Positions 15,900 through 28,990 of a DNA stretch of 64,000 nt are shown here, piece by piece. The notes under the pieces are model-generated. The model was not told the DNA's origin and made no database searches. It saw only the letters and a program-made list of their open reading frames with translations. Source of the stretch: Pollenia angustigena (lineage: Eukaryota; Arthropoda; Insecta; Diptera; Polleniidae); the NCBI GenBank assembly GCA_930367215.1, contig OV884059.1:37501882-37565881 (forward strand). Reading direction: 5' to 3'. The translations under genes and the position numbers were made by a program. Position 1 is the first letter of the stretch. Every line of letters begins with the position of its first letter.

Positions 15900-17941
15900 A
15901 TGAATAAATTTTGCTGCAATCCGTTTAACAAGAGTGGACATCGTTCGAAAAAGATAAAAGTATTAAAATTAACTGGTGTTTCGAAGCGATACATGAATGA
16001 ATTAAATATACAATACGGTGAAGAAGCAGAATTCATTTGCCCCAAGTGTAAAATCGATTTGTCTCAACAAGCAAATGCATTGAAACAAATGCAGCCACAA
16101 TCCGAGAGTGAAATGACAAGTGAACAAAATGTTTCACCTGATAGTGAGGCAGACATTCCGATGGTCAATATGTCTTTGAGTCCTTTGAATGAGGCTATTA
16201 CCACTTTAGGTGAAACGCCTATTAGAAAAAGAAAGTTGCGAAGTGAAACATACAAAAAAGAGAAAAAAGGCAAGGTTATGAGTGCAATTGCGACAATATT
16301 TGATGAAGGCTCTGATAACGAATGCAGTCAAGCAGATGACGTTGATGACGGCAAACAAATGATTGAGCAGTTGAAAAGAAAATTCAATTTAGCGACCACT
16401 TTTCCGGAGAAATATCTCATTTTATCTGTGCTGCCTCAATCATGGTCTATACGCAAGATTTCTGAACAGTTTCAAACATCTTTTTACATCGCGAGAAGAA
16501 GCAAAGAATTAGTTCGACAGAAGGGCATATTGGCGACTCCCACCAAGAAATTTGGCTCAAGGACCCTCAGCGAAGCAACGGTGAAATTGATTCAAGATTT
16601 TTACTGCAATGATGACAACAGCCGCGCCTGCCCAGGTACACGTGACTATGTTATCACACGTGAAGATGGAGAAAAAGTACACAAGCAGCGCAGATTATTA
16701 TTATGTAATATATCCGAAGCATACCATCAGTTCAATGAGAAATACCCAGCAGAAAAAGTGGGATTTTCTAAGTTTGCCGTCCTACGACCAAAAGAATGCG
16801 TGCTGGCATTAGACAGGCACGGAACGCATTCAGTCTGCGTTTGCATGTTTCATCAAAACATCAAATTAATGTTCTTCCATGCAAGAAATTGAAAGTATTT
16901 CACGGTGAAATTGAAACATATAGGGACCTCCTGTCGAAGTCGTTGTGCGCATACCCCACGGAAAATTGTCATCTGTCCAAATGCGACAATTGTCCGAAGA
17001 TTGACGAGCTAGAGCAATATTTGGCGGAAAAGTTTGAACAGCTGTTAATTCAGGAGGTGCATTTCAAACAGTGGATAATTAGCAGCGGCAGATGTTCCCT
17101 TGAGACCGTGGTAAAGCAGATTCCGGAATTCATCGAGGAATTCGGATTCAAGTTGAATGAACTGAAGGCGCACCATTTCATATCCGAGATGCAATCGAAA
17201 TTTCTAAAGGAAAGTAAGGAGAAATTAGCCCAAAATGAATTCATTGTGATAAGCGACTTTGCCGAGAATTACACTTTTCTCGTTCAGGATGAAATTCAGG
17301 CTTATCACTGGGCAAACGACCAGTGCACGGTGCATCCTTTTTGCATTTATTTCAAAAACGAAGATAACGAACTACAGACCGTAAGCCTTGTTGTTGTCGC
17401 GGAGAGTTTAGCTCATAATTATGTGTCCGTTTATTTATTTCAAATGAAACTGTTTGAATTCTTAAGATCAAAATTCGATGCAATCGACAAAGTAACGTTT
17501 TTCTCAGACGGCGCGGCTTCTCAGTACAAGAATAAAAAAAATTTTTACAAACTTTGCATAATTGAAGAAGAACAAAACTGCAAGGTCGAGTGGCACTTTT
17601 TCGCGACGTCCCACGGTAAGGGCCCATGCGATGCGTTAGGGCGAACCCTAAAACGCATGGCGACTAAGGCAAGTTTGAAAAGGCCATATACTGACCAGAT
17701 CTTAAATGTACAACATTTGTTTTCGTGGATTCAAAGCAAGGAAATTGCCATTAACACAGTTTTATGCACTCAAAAAGAACACGATGCCATGGAGCGACGA
17801 ATTCAAAACAGATATAATAATGTCAAAACTATAACTGGAACGCAAAAGTTTCATTGCTTCATACCAAATATTTCTGATATGTCAATTAATGTAAAGCGGT
17901 ACTCTTCGTCTGCCGACGTGCTAAATTTAAAGTTACTTTAA
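15900..17941 (+). pseudogene. Transposase of the Sola-like element, single frame break
   Basis: Two overlapping frames, 15900-16892 and 16796-17941, cover one protein of about 680 residues. The N-terminal part has a Cys-rich zinc-type module (FCCNPF ... CPKCKIDL). The first frame runs to CVCMFHQNIKLM; the second takes over at KLKVFHGEIETYRDLL, so a one-base indel near 16865-16892 explains the split. Candidate metal-binding acids are the Asp in ISDFAENYTF, in FFSDGAASQYKN and in SHGKGPCDALGR. A Cys cluster (CHLSKCDNCP) precedes them. Otherwise the gene is open from start to stop, so the copy is not old. The family name is tentative. Confidence 0.65.
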
Positions 17942-18013
17942 TTTTATAATGATGCCAAGACAATTGAAATTTTTAATAAATATTGTAATTAAGTATAAGC
18001 AGCAAAATGAGAA

Positions 18014-18570
18014 AGATTTTTTCTTCATAAATGTATTTTTAACTGTAAAATAATTTTTAAAATGTATTTTTAACAAGGTGGTCTCTTAAATGCTCTTCTC
18101 CTGTCCAAACAAGGAGTCGGGGCCCATTTTTTTATTGCTGATTCTTAAAGCAAAAATTATGAGGAATCCAAAAGAAAAAAAATTAGCTGGAAAATTTAGG
18201 AGCTTCTGTGGAAAATCGGAAAATTTAATTTTCATGGGAAAATTTAAAGGTAAATTTCTAAGAAAAATTAGGAAAATTTTATTTTTCAATTAAAGCCTGA
18301 TTCAATACCTTTCCAACGAGCTATCACTCGTTGCGATCGCTTTAGTAGTTTTTTTTTTTAAACAACTTTCAATGAGGTCCCTTATGAAGAATTCTTCAAT
18401 TTTGTCACATGACAGTGGTGTACACCACCACTAAACCAGTCACTATAAAAAAAAAAATATGTAGGTACATTATTTTTTGCTGGGCAATCGATTGAGACTA
18501 TTTATTTTAAAATCGGAGAGGGGTCGTCCAAAAATTTGCCAATTTTGATCGTTTTCATATGGAATTTTTC
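18014..18570 (-). repeat. Right TIR of the Sola-like element
   Basis: Inverted copy of 14860-15355. About 65 bp near 18347-18411 (T-run plus CAACTTTCAATGAGGTCCC) has no partner in the left arm. Confidence 0.8.
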
Positions 18571-18977
18571 TATATAAACCTGATTTTGATAATAATGATT
18601 ATGATTTGTTCGTTTCAACGAAAAAATAAAAACAAAATATATTTAAACCCAATTTTGATGATTATGATAATAGAATTGTTGGTTTTAATGAGAAAAGAAT
18701 ATAACTAATCTCAATTATGATAATGAGTATAATGATAATGAAAAGGTTGAAATAACTAATATGAAAATTTTCAAATCAAACAAGTTTAAAATGAAGGAGA
18801 AATCCTAAATCATATGTATCTTCTACATATAAGAATATAAAGTTTTTAACGAATAATAAAAATAATAAAAAAAAAAATATATGGCATTAATAAGATCATG
18901 ATGGTAATTGATGGTTTGATTCTAACAAATTAATATATATATATAATATATATAATTAATAATGTAATATATAATAA

Positions 18978-18980
<3 letters not shown>

Positions 18981-19050
<70 letters not shown>
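18981..19050. repeat. (AT)n microsatellite
   Basis: About 70 bp of uninterrupted AT, at the same relative place as the run at 14818-14851 in the left arm. Confidence 0.9.
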
Positions 19051-19053
<3 letters not shown>

Positions 19054-21028
19054 TTAAATGAAATTAGATTGAAATTAACATTAGGATTGTTAATATTTCA
19101 TTTAAAAACTCTGTATAACTTTCTGTCCAATATATAAATTTAAGGTAGAAAAACTATCAGCGTATCTCAGTGTATAATCAAATTACTTAATATAAACCTA
19201 AATTTTCATTTAAGTTTATGGATTATTTTTTAATATAGTAGACAAATAAAAATCAAACTTTGTTTTAAAAGTGGTTTGAAAAACTGTATATATAAATATG
19301 AGATAATGGTTAAGGTTGTATATACAATGAATAAAATTATGTGAGAACTGAAGTGGAATTTATAAGATTTGTTAAAATTAAAATAATAATATAATGGATA
19401 GAGTTGATAAAATTGAAAGGATTAGTATGGATTTTCTTGAAAAACAGAAGACAATCGTCTTGTGTGATAGGTTTGATGAGATTGAAGTTATAGGTTTGTA
19501 AATGAGATTTCTATACAAAAACTAAGATTGAGATCCGAAACTATAAAACCAAGACAGAAAGGCTACTATCAAGATTAACACTAAGATTAAGATTAAAATC
19601 AAGACTAAGATCATAAGATTAAGCCTAATATAGGAATGTTAGTAAAGGAAAAAATTTATATATATGTATGGTATAGAAATGCTTAAAACATAATGTATAT
19701 TTAAGGATGTATGGAGGTATATAAATATTAAGTATAGAAGGGAAATAAAAGGAAAACAAATTATAGGAATTACAAAACTGTATGCAAAAACATTAAATAA
19801 ACCATATAATATGGTTATTAAACTATTCATTTCGTGGTATAGAAAAACTCTTCATTAAACTAATATTATAGAGTAGCAAACTAGAAAAAAACATAAGATA
19901 ATAGAATTGTTGTTTTTAATGAGCAAATAATATAACTGATCTTAATTATGATGATTATGATAATGATCATAATGATAATGAAAAGGCTGAAATAACTAAT
20001 ATGAAAATTGTAAAATCAAATAATTTTAAAATGAAGGAGAAATCCAAAACCATATGCATCTCCTATATATAAGAATATAAAGTTTTTAACGAATAATAAA
20101 AATAATGAAAAAAAAAATATATATCACATTAATAAGATCATGATGGTAATTGATGGTTTGATTCTAACAAATTAATATTTATATGTATATATATGATTTA
20201 AATGAAATTAGATTGAAATTAACATTAGGATTGTTAATATTTCATTCAAAAACTTTGTATTATAAGAAATCTGATTTAAAGTAATATAGAGACATTCTTA
20301 CCGAAACACTACATTCAGATGTAACTTTCTATCCAATATATAACTTAAAGATAGAAAAACCATCAGCGTATAATCAAATTACTTAATATAAACCTAAATT
20401 TTAATTTAAGTTTATAGGTTATTTTTAAATATAGTAGACAATTAAAAATCAAAATATGTTTTTAAAAGTGGTTTATGGTTGTATATAGAATGAATTAAAT
20501 TATGTGAGAACTGAATAGAATTTATAAGAATTGTTTAAATTAAAATAATAATATAATGGATAGATTTGATAAAATGGAAAGGATTAGTATGGATTTTCTT
20601 AAAATCGCCTTGTGTGATTAGTTTGATGAGAATGAAGTATAGTAGAAACTCGATTCTTGCACGTAATGAAAACTGGGGTCGGTGCAAGCTTCGAGGTTCT
20701 CGCTAGTACCGAGTATTAATTTCCTATATAAAATAAAAGATGCAAATGTCTGTTTAAAATCGAAGTTTAATATTTCAATTGAAAACATTAAGTTCAACGC
20801 ATTCGTATAACAGTAGATAGATATTTTATATGTAATTAAAGAAATTTTAAATTTCCAGATATGTATTCAGTCTAAGATAACGTAAACAAAGCAGCATGCA
20901 AGAGTAATACAGGAGTAATGTTGCAAGTCTATAATCAAAAAAAAACAAGATCGAAATCCGAAACTATAAAACCAAGACGAAAAGACTACTACTAAGATCA
21001 ACACTAAGACTAAGACTAAACTCAAGAG

Positions 21029-21635
21029 TTAAGGTGCATGTAGACGACATGTTGTCAACTTTTCAAGTCACATGTAATTGTGCATGTCTGTCAGAATGGC
21101 TGTTTTACAGAAGGTTTATAATATTCGGTCACAAACGTACATGTAATTTGCTTCTGACATTGTCTCTGTTGTTTTTTCGCATAGTTATTGCGAAATCCAA
21201 AATAAAAATGCCGCCACGAAAATTTTTATTTACGCCGTAAAAAAGTTTAGCCATCTTAACATATTTTTCTTTTAATTCAATGATACCAATTTAGGATATT
21301 ATAATGAATCGATTTTTATATATATATTTACATAAATTCTATTCAATGGTGCGATGATCATACATATCTCGGTATTGTAAAATATTAACTGCAGTCGGCT
21401 AATGATTCCGTCAATAGTGGACGCCGCTGCCGGTTTCTTCTCGGCATAGATTTCTGATGTCAGATCGTTTGTCAGAAGAAAATAGAGCACGATGTAATTG
21501 AAATTTTGTCAGATGACTTTGCATCTGACTTTTACAGAAGCAAAGTTTAAAAGGTAACACACGACATGTATGTATTTTGCAGTGGGAAATTTGACATGTC
21601 AGATGACAAAAACATGTCGTGTACGGTCGCCTTAA
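21029..21635. mobile_element. TTAA-flanked MITE (piggyBac-type target)
   Basis: TTAA stands at both ends. The inverted ends read GGTGCATGTAGACGACATGTTG and, from the right, GGCGACCGTACACGACATGTTT. The ORFs inside are short and lack transposase motifs. The element interrupts unit 2 of the duplication, which reads through in unit 1 near 19600-19625. Confidence 0.7.
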
Positions 21636-22020
21636 GATCATAATACTAAGATTAAATATAGAATGTTAGTATAAGAAAAAAATGTTTATATATGTATAGT
21701 AGAAATGCTTAAAACAGAATGTATATTTAAGGATGTATGGAAGTGTATAAATATTAAATATAGAAGGGAAATAATAGGAAAACAAATTATAGGAATTACA
21801 AAATGGTATACAAAAACATTAAATAAACCATATAATATGGTTATTGAACTATTCATTTCATGGTATTAGTATATATAAATGATTAATGGAGTAAGGTTTT
21901 ACATAAATAAATAAAGTTTTTGATTTGCTTTTGCGGATTTAACTATTTTAAATTGTTTTATATTCTATGGATTATAATGGTATGGTATGATAATGTATGG
22001 TTAATAAACTAGAAAAAAAA

Positions 22021-22555
22021 CATATAAAGCTGTACTAATTATAAAACAAATTTGTTATCTTTAAATTCCTAACTGATAATTATAAGCAGATATAATAGAT
22101 ATTACCTTATTAAATATTCAAAACTCCTATGTAATACTCTTTTTTAGATCATCTTAATTGATTTTGTAATATGATTTCCTTTTTTCAGTAACATTTAATA
22201 TTCTATTGGTAAAGTCGACTTCAAGTTTATACTATATATAAACTTTTACTAAATATTATCAAAACAATTAATAAACCATGTACTGTGGTTAATAAAATGG
22301 AAATTTTATTGTATTTGTATGTATAATGTATAGTTATTAACTGTATGAAGTGTATCCATGGATTGAACTAAATTCTTAATTATACTGTCATTGTAGAGTA
22401 GCAAACCATAGAAAAATTCTTCATTAAACTTATATTATAGAGTATCAAACTAGAAAAAAATAAATAAAAGGTTATAAACATTGAGTAATAATGAAACTAT
22501 CTGTAAATGTTTTTTAAGTGTTATCAACAAAAATTATATGTTAACTTAATAGTTA
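22021..22555. other. AT-rich interval without recognised gene
   Basis: It contains phrases also seen at 19845-19890 and 23270-23440 (AGAGTAGCAAAC, TTCTTCATTAAACT), so it is degraded repeat. No coding frame is supported. Confidence 0.5.
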
Positions 22556-22589
22556 CTTAGATCTTAATCCGTTGTAGTGAAACATACCA

Positions 22590-22664
22590 GAGTCTCTTGT
22601 GATAGTCAAATCTGCAATCTTCATATTGATAGACTAGCTCAATACCCACAAACCTACCGAGGCA
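22590..22664 (-). repeat. Degraded tRNA-derived SINE head, copy 1
   Basis: On the minus strand it starts GCCTCGGTAGG, continues AGCTAGTCTATCA and ends near the B-box position in a degraded GATTTGACTATC. This is the layout of a tRNA-derived SINE. Confidence 0.5.
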
Positions 22665-22919
22665 CTCAAAGCAAAAAAAAAAAAAACACAAAAAATATAT
22701 AATTCTATTTAAGATTAACAAAACCCAAAAATGACAACTCCTTCTATTTGTTAAATGTAATTAAAACTAATGTGCAGCCGGTTGCTGTTGATATAAAAAA
22801 AAAGTGGTTGGATTCCCACTTTTCACATGAAAAGCCGGTATCAATCGCGCATATACACATCTCACATATAACCGATCAATAGTTACTTATACCTTTAATC
22901 CGTTGTAGTGAAACAGACT

Positions 22920-22995
22920 AGAGTCTCTTCTGATAATCAAATCTACACCCCTTATACTGATAGACTAGTTCACTATCCACAAGCCTACCAAGGCA
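22920..22995 (-). repeat. Degraded tRNA-derived SINE head, copy 2
   Basis: Same minus-strand order as copy 1 (GCCTTGGTAGG ... AACTAGTCTATCAG ... GATTTGATTATC). Confidence 0.5.
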
Positions 22996-24829
22996 CGTAT
23001 ACAAAAAGTTGCTAGAAAACCGATGCAGCAAAGTCATAATAGATAACGCTACTATCCTAAACACACGCAAAAAAAAAACTAAAAACTAAAAAATAATTAT
23101 TCCATGATCAGTTCTATATATCTGTCCCCATTTGTCGATTGCATAAGCACACATATGATTAGAAAAATCCTAAGTAAATCGTCAATATGAATATTCGCAA
23201 GCAAAAAAAAATTATCATTCCTCACAAAATAACTCTATCATAAGCATAGATTGAACTAAATTTTTAATTAAACTGTCCTTGTAGAGTGTCAAACCATAGA
23301 AAAGTTCTTCATTAAACTGAAGATGTAGAGTATCAAACTGGTACTGTATAGTATCAACCTATAGCAAAATTCTTCGTTAAACCGTCAATGTAGAATATCA
23401 AACTATAAAAAAATTAAAGGCGATAAACATTGAGTAATAGTGAAACTATCTGCAAATGTTTTTAGAAAATGCTTATTAAGTGTTATCAACAAAAATTATA
23501 TGCTAACTTAATTACCCGATTAATAGTTACTTTGACCTTTAGTCCGTTGTAGTGAAACAGACCAGAGTCTCTTGTGATAATTAAATCTGCGCAAAAAAAA
23601 AATATATGTATATAATTCTATTTAAGATTAACAAAACCCAAAAATGACAACTCCTTCTATTTGTTAAATGTAATTAAAAGTGATGTGCAGCCGGTTGCTG
23701 TTGATATAAAAAAAGTGGTTGATCCCACAAGCGTACCGAGGCATTCAAAGCAGAAAGTCACTAGAAAACCTATGCAACAAAGTCATTAACTATTCTAAAC
23801 ACATACACAATAACTGAAAAAAACTAAAAAAATAATTATTCCACGATCAGTTTTATCTTTAATACGAAAACGCACAAGTAAAATTATCATCCCTCACAAA
23901 ATTTTAAAATCTTCAAGACACGTACACGAAGAAATTTCACACCTTCCACTAAATAAACAACTTGTAAATCATCAATATGAATACGCACAAGTAAAATTAT
24001 CATCCCTCACAAAATTTAAAATCTTCAAGACACGTACAAGAAGAAATTTAACACCTGCCTCTAAATAAACAAAATTTTTTCCATTTCATTTAATATTTAT
24101 ATCTCTTTATTATTATAGATAAAAATTTTACTTTTAAACAAAATATTGTAATAAAAATTGAATTTTATTTACATTGAAGAAGTGTAGGCCCTATTAGCTT
24201 GACAAAAATAATATTCATGTTCAATCATGTTTGGTTTTGATATTGCTAGGTTAGTCTTATTAATGTATTTGTGATATTTAATAATTATAAACATAATAAA
24301 GCATGCTCAATCAACAGTTTTAATTTCACAATTAATCGTATTTTTTGTACAGTCCCGTCATATTTCATTAGTTAAAAAATTTATAAATAAGGGGCGGGGC
24401 TTATTTTAGTAGAATTAAAGAATTTTAGAAAACCAAAAATTTTTTTTTTTTTTGGATTTGTTTTCTGTTTGTTAGACTTGTTACAGCTGCGTCAGCTCTA
24501 TTCATGTATATTCTAAGTTGTTGTTGTTGTTGTTATAAATAAGGAGGAGTAGAGTACGATAAGGAAAAATATTAACCAAGAAGTTACATTCTACTGTTTT
24601 TTGTAATATAATTCTGAGTATTTATACATATTTAACTGATTAATTATGTAAACATAGCTAATGTGCAGCTGGTTGCTGTTGATACAAAAAAAAAAGTGGA
24701 TGGAATCCTACTTTTCACATGAATAATCGTTATCAATCATACACACACACACACACACACACACATACACACAGACACACAACCGATCAATAGTTGCTTA
24801 GATCCTTAGTCCGTTGTAGTGAAACAGAC

Positions 24830-24905
24830 TAGAGTCTCTGGTGAGAATCAAATATGCAACCCTTATACTCATAGACTAGCTCACTATCCCACAAGCCTAC
24901 CGAGG
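24830..24905 (-). repeat. Degraded tRNA-derived SINE head, copy 3
   Basis: Same order as copies 1 and 2. A further copy at 23530-23740 is split by an insertion of about 120 bp that carries the neighbouring hairpin block. Confidence 0.5.
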
Positions 24906-25169
24906 TATGTATACAAAAAGTCACTAGAAAACCTATGCAACAAACTCATTAACTATTCTAAACACACACAAAAACTGAAAAAACTTAAAATAATTATTCC
25001 ACGATCAGTTTTATCTTTAATACGGAAACGCACAAGTAAAATTATCATCCCTCACAAAATTTTAAAATCTTCAAGACACGTACACGAAGAAATTTAACAC
25101 CTGCAACTAAATAAACAAAATTTTTTCTAATTCCCTTTTACCCTTATTTCTCTAGAGTGAATGTATAGC

Positions 25170-25290
25170 ATAACCCAGCAAACAATTGTTTTCTTGCACG
25201 CTCCTAAATTTGTATTAGAGGCGATAAGAAGGCGATAGATAAGCGATAGATAGGCGATAGTTTTTACATGAAATTGTTTACTGGGTTACG
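25170..25290. mobile_element. Short MITE with CCCAGCAAACAATT ends
   Basis: The left end AACCCAGCAAACAATTGTTT pairs with the right AAATTGTTTACTGGGTTA. The middle has short tandem GGCGATAGATAA-type repeats. Confidence 0.6.
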
Positions 25291-25389
25291 ACATGCTCCC
25301 AACTTTGTATGAAAAAAGTGCCGTAGAACCGCTCTAAACACACTACTGCTGATGTAATAATTTATTAACATACTATTTTATATTGTACT

Positions 25390-26090
25390 AGCATTTAACC
25401 CGCTACTTCGTTAGCGCCTTCTTTTCCTTCATGGACATACTTGTTTAAATTTGTGCATTTAACCCGCTACTTTGTAATCACGCCTTTTTTTTCATTAACA
25501 TATTTATATGCCAAAGTATATGTAAAAAGGTTTTAGCAAAATAGTTCCAACATTTTTCATCTCATGGGTTGCTATTGACACAGAACTTTGCACCTATAAT
25601 TTTGTGCTTCCAAGTTAAATATTACGGAAAATTAAAAAAGTGCGACTCGTAGAACACAAAAGCAAATGAAAGAAAATTAATTTCGCGTATTATTCTTTTT
25701 GATACTTTTTTCTCCCCATTTATGTATCAAAAATTTCAGTGATGTAGTGGGAGCCTATAATTTAGTACGTTTTTGTCATAGCAGAAAAAAAATGTTTTGG
25801 TTTAAAAGTTAGATGGCGTTACAAAAAGGTTCCAAAATTTGAACAGGTTTAGCGCTCTTACTCCCCAAAAGGACCAAATTTCGAAAAAGTACCAGACACC
25901 TGTCCTCTTATTTTTTTTAATGAACAACATTAAGTGTTACATTTTTTGTATCTCTTTTAGTTTTGGATTTTTGAGGTTAGCGGGATCGAGTTGGCAAGAG
26001 GTCAGCCTCCGGTCCAAATGTCAACCTTTTAGCTTCAGACGTTTAAGCTCTGCGATGAAAGATAAATAGATGGAAGGAAAAAAAGTACCA
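25390..26090 (+). repeat. Left flank block of the satellite
   Basis: It starts with two copies of CATTTAACCCGCTACTT. Positions 25690-25970 match 29035-29455, and partly 26905-27060 (TTTTTGGTACTATTTTTTCC, AGTACCAGACACCTG, GTATCTCTTTTAGTTTTGGA). No gene. Confidence 0.6.
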
Positions 26091-28990
26091 AAAAATTCCC
26101 TCTTATAGATTCTCGTCCACTCAGGACATTGCATATTGAATTTTATAATTCTTGGTTCAATATTATCGGAAATTCAAAAAGTACCAGTCAAAGAACGAAA
26201 AAGTACCAAAAAGCCGTCTTACAGATTTTCATTCACTCAGTCCCTTGCATGTTTAATTTTATGTTTCTAAGTCCAATACTTACGGAAATTAAAAGAGTAC
26301 CAGCTAAAGAACAATAAAGTACCAAAAACTTCCCTGTTATAGATTCCTATCATTACATTGCATATTGAATTTTATGTTTCTAGTTCCAATAATAACGGAA
26401 ATTTAAAAAGTAACAGTTAAAAAACAAAGAACTACCAAAAAGCGCTTTTACAGATTCTTCTTCACTCAGGACGTTGAAAGTTAAATTTTATGTTCATAAG
26501 ACCAATATTACCAGTTAATGAACAAAAAAGTACCAAAAACTTCCATCTTATAGATTATCATTCACTCAGGACCTTGCATGTTTGATTTTATCTTTCTAGG
26601 TCCGATACCAACGGAAATTCAAAAAGTACCATTAATGAATAAAAAAGTAGCAAAAAGTTCACTCTTATAGATTCTCATCCACCCAGGACATTGCATATTG
26701 AATTTTATGTTTTTAGGTCCAATACTAACGGTAATTCAAAAAGTACCAGTAAAAGAACAAAAAAGGACCAAAACGTTCCGCAATAGATTCTTATCCACTC
26801 AGGGCATTGCATGTTAAATCTTATGTTTTAAGGTCCAATATTTACGATAATTAAAAAAATACCAGTTGTAGAACCAAACAGCTAATGAAAAATATAAAAT
26901 TTTCCGTATTTCCTTTTTTGGTACTATTTTTTCCCCCCATTAAAGTATCAAAAATTTCAGTATTTTCAGTTCCAAAATACAGGTTTTACCCGTTTACTAC
27001 CTGAAACGGCTGAATTTCGTAAATGTGCCAGACACCTATTTGCTTTTTTTTTTTATTTAATGCACAAAAATAAATATTAAATTAAAAAAGTACCAGTTTA
27101 TTTAAAAAAAAGTAACAGTTAGAGAACGAAAAAGTGCCAAAAAATCCCACTTACAGATTCTCATTCACTCAGGAACTTGCATGTTAAATTTTATGTTTCT
27201 AGATCCAATAAATGCGGAAATTGAAAAGGTACCAGTTAAAATACAAAATAGTATCAAACCCCCTCTTACAGATTCTCATTCACTCAGGACCTTGAATTTT
27301 TAATTTTATCTTTCTAGGCCCAGTACTAACGGTAATTCAAAAAGTACCAGTTAATGAATTAAACAGTACCAAAAAAATCCCTCTTACAGAATCTCATCCA
27401 CTCAGCACATTACATGTTAAATTTTATGATTCTAGGTTCAATATTAAAGGAAACTCAAAAAGTACCTGTCAAAGAACAAAAATGTACTAAAAAGCGCTCT
27501 TACAGATTTTCATTCACTTAGGACCTTTCATGTTTAATTTTATGTTTCTAGGTCCAATTCTAACGGAATTTCAAAAAGTACCAGTTAAAGAATAAAAAGT
27601 ACCACAAACTTCCCTCTTATAGATTCTTATCCACTCAGGGCATTGCATCTTAAATTTTATGATTCTAAGTTAAATAATAACGGATATTCAAAAAGTACCA
27701 GTTTAAAAACCAAAAAGTACCAATAAGGTCTTTTAGGGACTCTCATTCATTCAGGACCTTACAGGTTAAATTTTATGTTCGTTAGACCAGTATTATCGAA
27801 AATTTAAAAAAAGTACCAGTTAAAATTAAAAAAGTACCAAAAAGATCCCTCTAACAGATTGTCATTCACTCAAGACCTTGCATGTTTAATTTCATGTTTC
27901 TAGGTTCAATACTAATGGAAATTCAAAAATTACCAGTTAATTGACAAAAAAGTACCAAAAAGCCCTCTTACAGATTCCTATCCACTCAGGGCATTGCATC
28001 TTGAATTTAATGTTTCTAAGTTCAATAATAACGGATATTCAGAAAGTAGCAATTTAAGAACTAAAAAGTACCAATAAGTGCTTTTAGAGATTCTCATTCA
28101 CTCAGGACTTTGCAGGTTTAATTTTATGTTTATAAGACCAATATAAGAAAAATTTTAAAAAAAGTTCCATTTAAAAAATGAAAAAGTACCAAAAAGATCC
28201 CTCTAACAGATTGTCATTCACTCAAGACCTTGCATGTTTAATTTCATATATCTATTTCCAATACCAACGGAAATTAAAAAAAAAAAAAAACAAGTTAATG
28301 ACCAAAAAAGTACCAAAAAACCCTCTTACAGATTCTCATTCACTCAGGACCTTACATGTTTAATTTTAAGTTTATAGGTTCAATAATAACGGAAATTAAA
28401 TAAAGTACCAGCTAAAGAACAAAAAAGTACCAAAAACTTCCCTCTTATAGATTCCTAGCCACTAATTACATTGCATATTGAATTTTATGTTTCTAGTTCC
28501 AATAATAACGGAAATTCAAAATGTACCAGTTAAAAAACAAAGAAGTACCAAAAAGCGCTTTTACAGATTCTTATTCACTCAGGACCTTGAAGGTTAAATT
28601 TTATGTTCATAAGACCAATATTAACAAAAATTTAAAAAAGTACCAGTTAAAGAACGCAAAAGTACCAAAAATATCCTCTTACAGATTCTCATTCACTCAG
28701 GACCTTGCATGTTAAATTTTATCTTTCTAGGTCCGATACTAACCGAACTTCAAAAAGTACCAGTTAATGAATAAAAAAGTACCAAAAACTTCCCCTTATA
28801 GATTCTTATATACTCAGGACACTGCATCTTGAATTTTATGTTTCTAGGTCCAATACTAACGGAAATTCAAAAAGTACCAGTTAAAGAACAAAAAAGTACC
28901 AAAAAGTTCCCACATAGATTCTTATCCACTCAGGACATTACATGTTGAATTTTATGTTTCTAGGTCCAATATTAACGATAATTAAAAAAA
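26090..28990 (+). repeat. 117-bp tandem satellite, about 23 copies, with higher-order pattern
   Basis: Each unit reads roughly AAAAAGTACCAGTTAAAGAAC ... AAAAGTACCAAAAAG ... CTCTTACAGATTCTCATTCA, CTCAGGACCTTGCATG, TTTTATGTTTCTAGGTCCAA, TACTAACGGAAATTC. Anchor positions from 27168 to 28930 step by about 117 bp. Variants recur in threes at 27633-28220. A larger block, about 26290-26990, recurs at about 28400-29110. Short ORFs in it are repeat by-products. Confidence 0.85.

Larger units (their letters stand above)
14860..18570 (+). mobile_element. DNA transposon of about 3.7 kb, tentatively Sola-like
   Basis: It starts GAGCAATTCCATATGAAA and ends in the near reverse complement (TTTCATATGGAATTTTTC). 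Both sides have TATA, a possible 4-bp target duplication, but the flank is an AT microsatellite so this is weak. TIRs run for about 500 bp. The centre encodes a transposase-like protein with one frame break. The 4-bp duplication, long TIRs and an SDGAASQYKN / TSHGKGPCD protein pattern suggest a Sola-type element from memory; superfamily not certain. Confidence 0.7.
18660..21870 (+). repeat. Direct duplication of about 1.2-kb units containing the inverted arms
   Basis: Unit 1 begins GATAATAGAATTGTTGGTTTTAATGAG near 18668; unit 2 begins almost identically near 19900. Shared landmarks include ATGAAGGAGAAATCC, AAGATCATGATGGTAATTGATGG, the inverted fold-back arm, and the AAATGCTTAAAACA ... CATATAATATGGTTATT block at 19679-19850 and 21706-21870. 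Unit 2 is longer because it carries extra sequence at 20660-20940 and the MITE at 21029. Confidence 0.7.
22556..25130. repeat. Composite repeat with SINE-like units, at least three copies
   Basis: Recurring blocks are a tRNA-like block (CCGTTGTAGTGAAACAGAC ... CCTACCGAGGC), a hairpin-forming block (TGTGCAGCCGGTTGCTGTTG ... AAAAAAGTGGTTGG), and CCACGATCAGTTTTATC followed by ATCATCCCTCACAAAATT. They occur near 22556-22900, 22890-23240, 23520-24060 and 24658-25110. A (CA)n run lies at 24741-24769. Confidence 0.7.

Noticed and set aside
26090..28990. CRISPR array
   Set aside because: The repeats are contiguous 117-bp units without unique spacers, in eukaryotic DNA.
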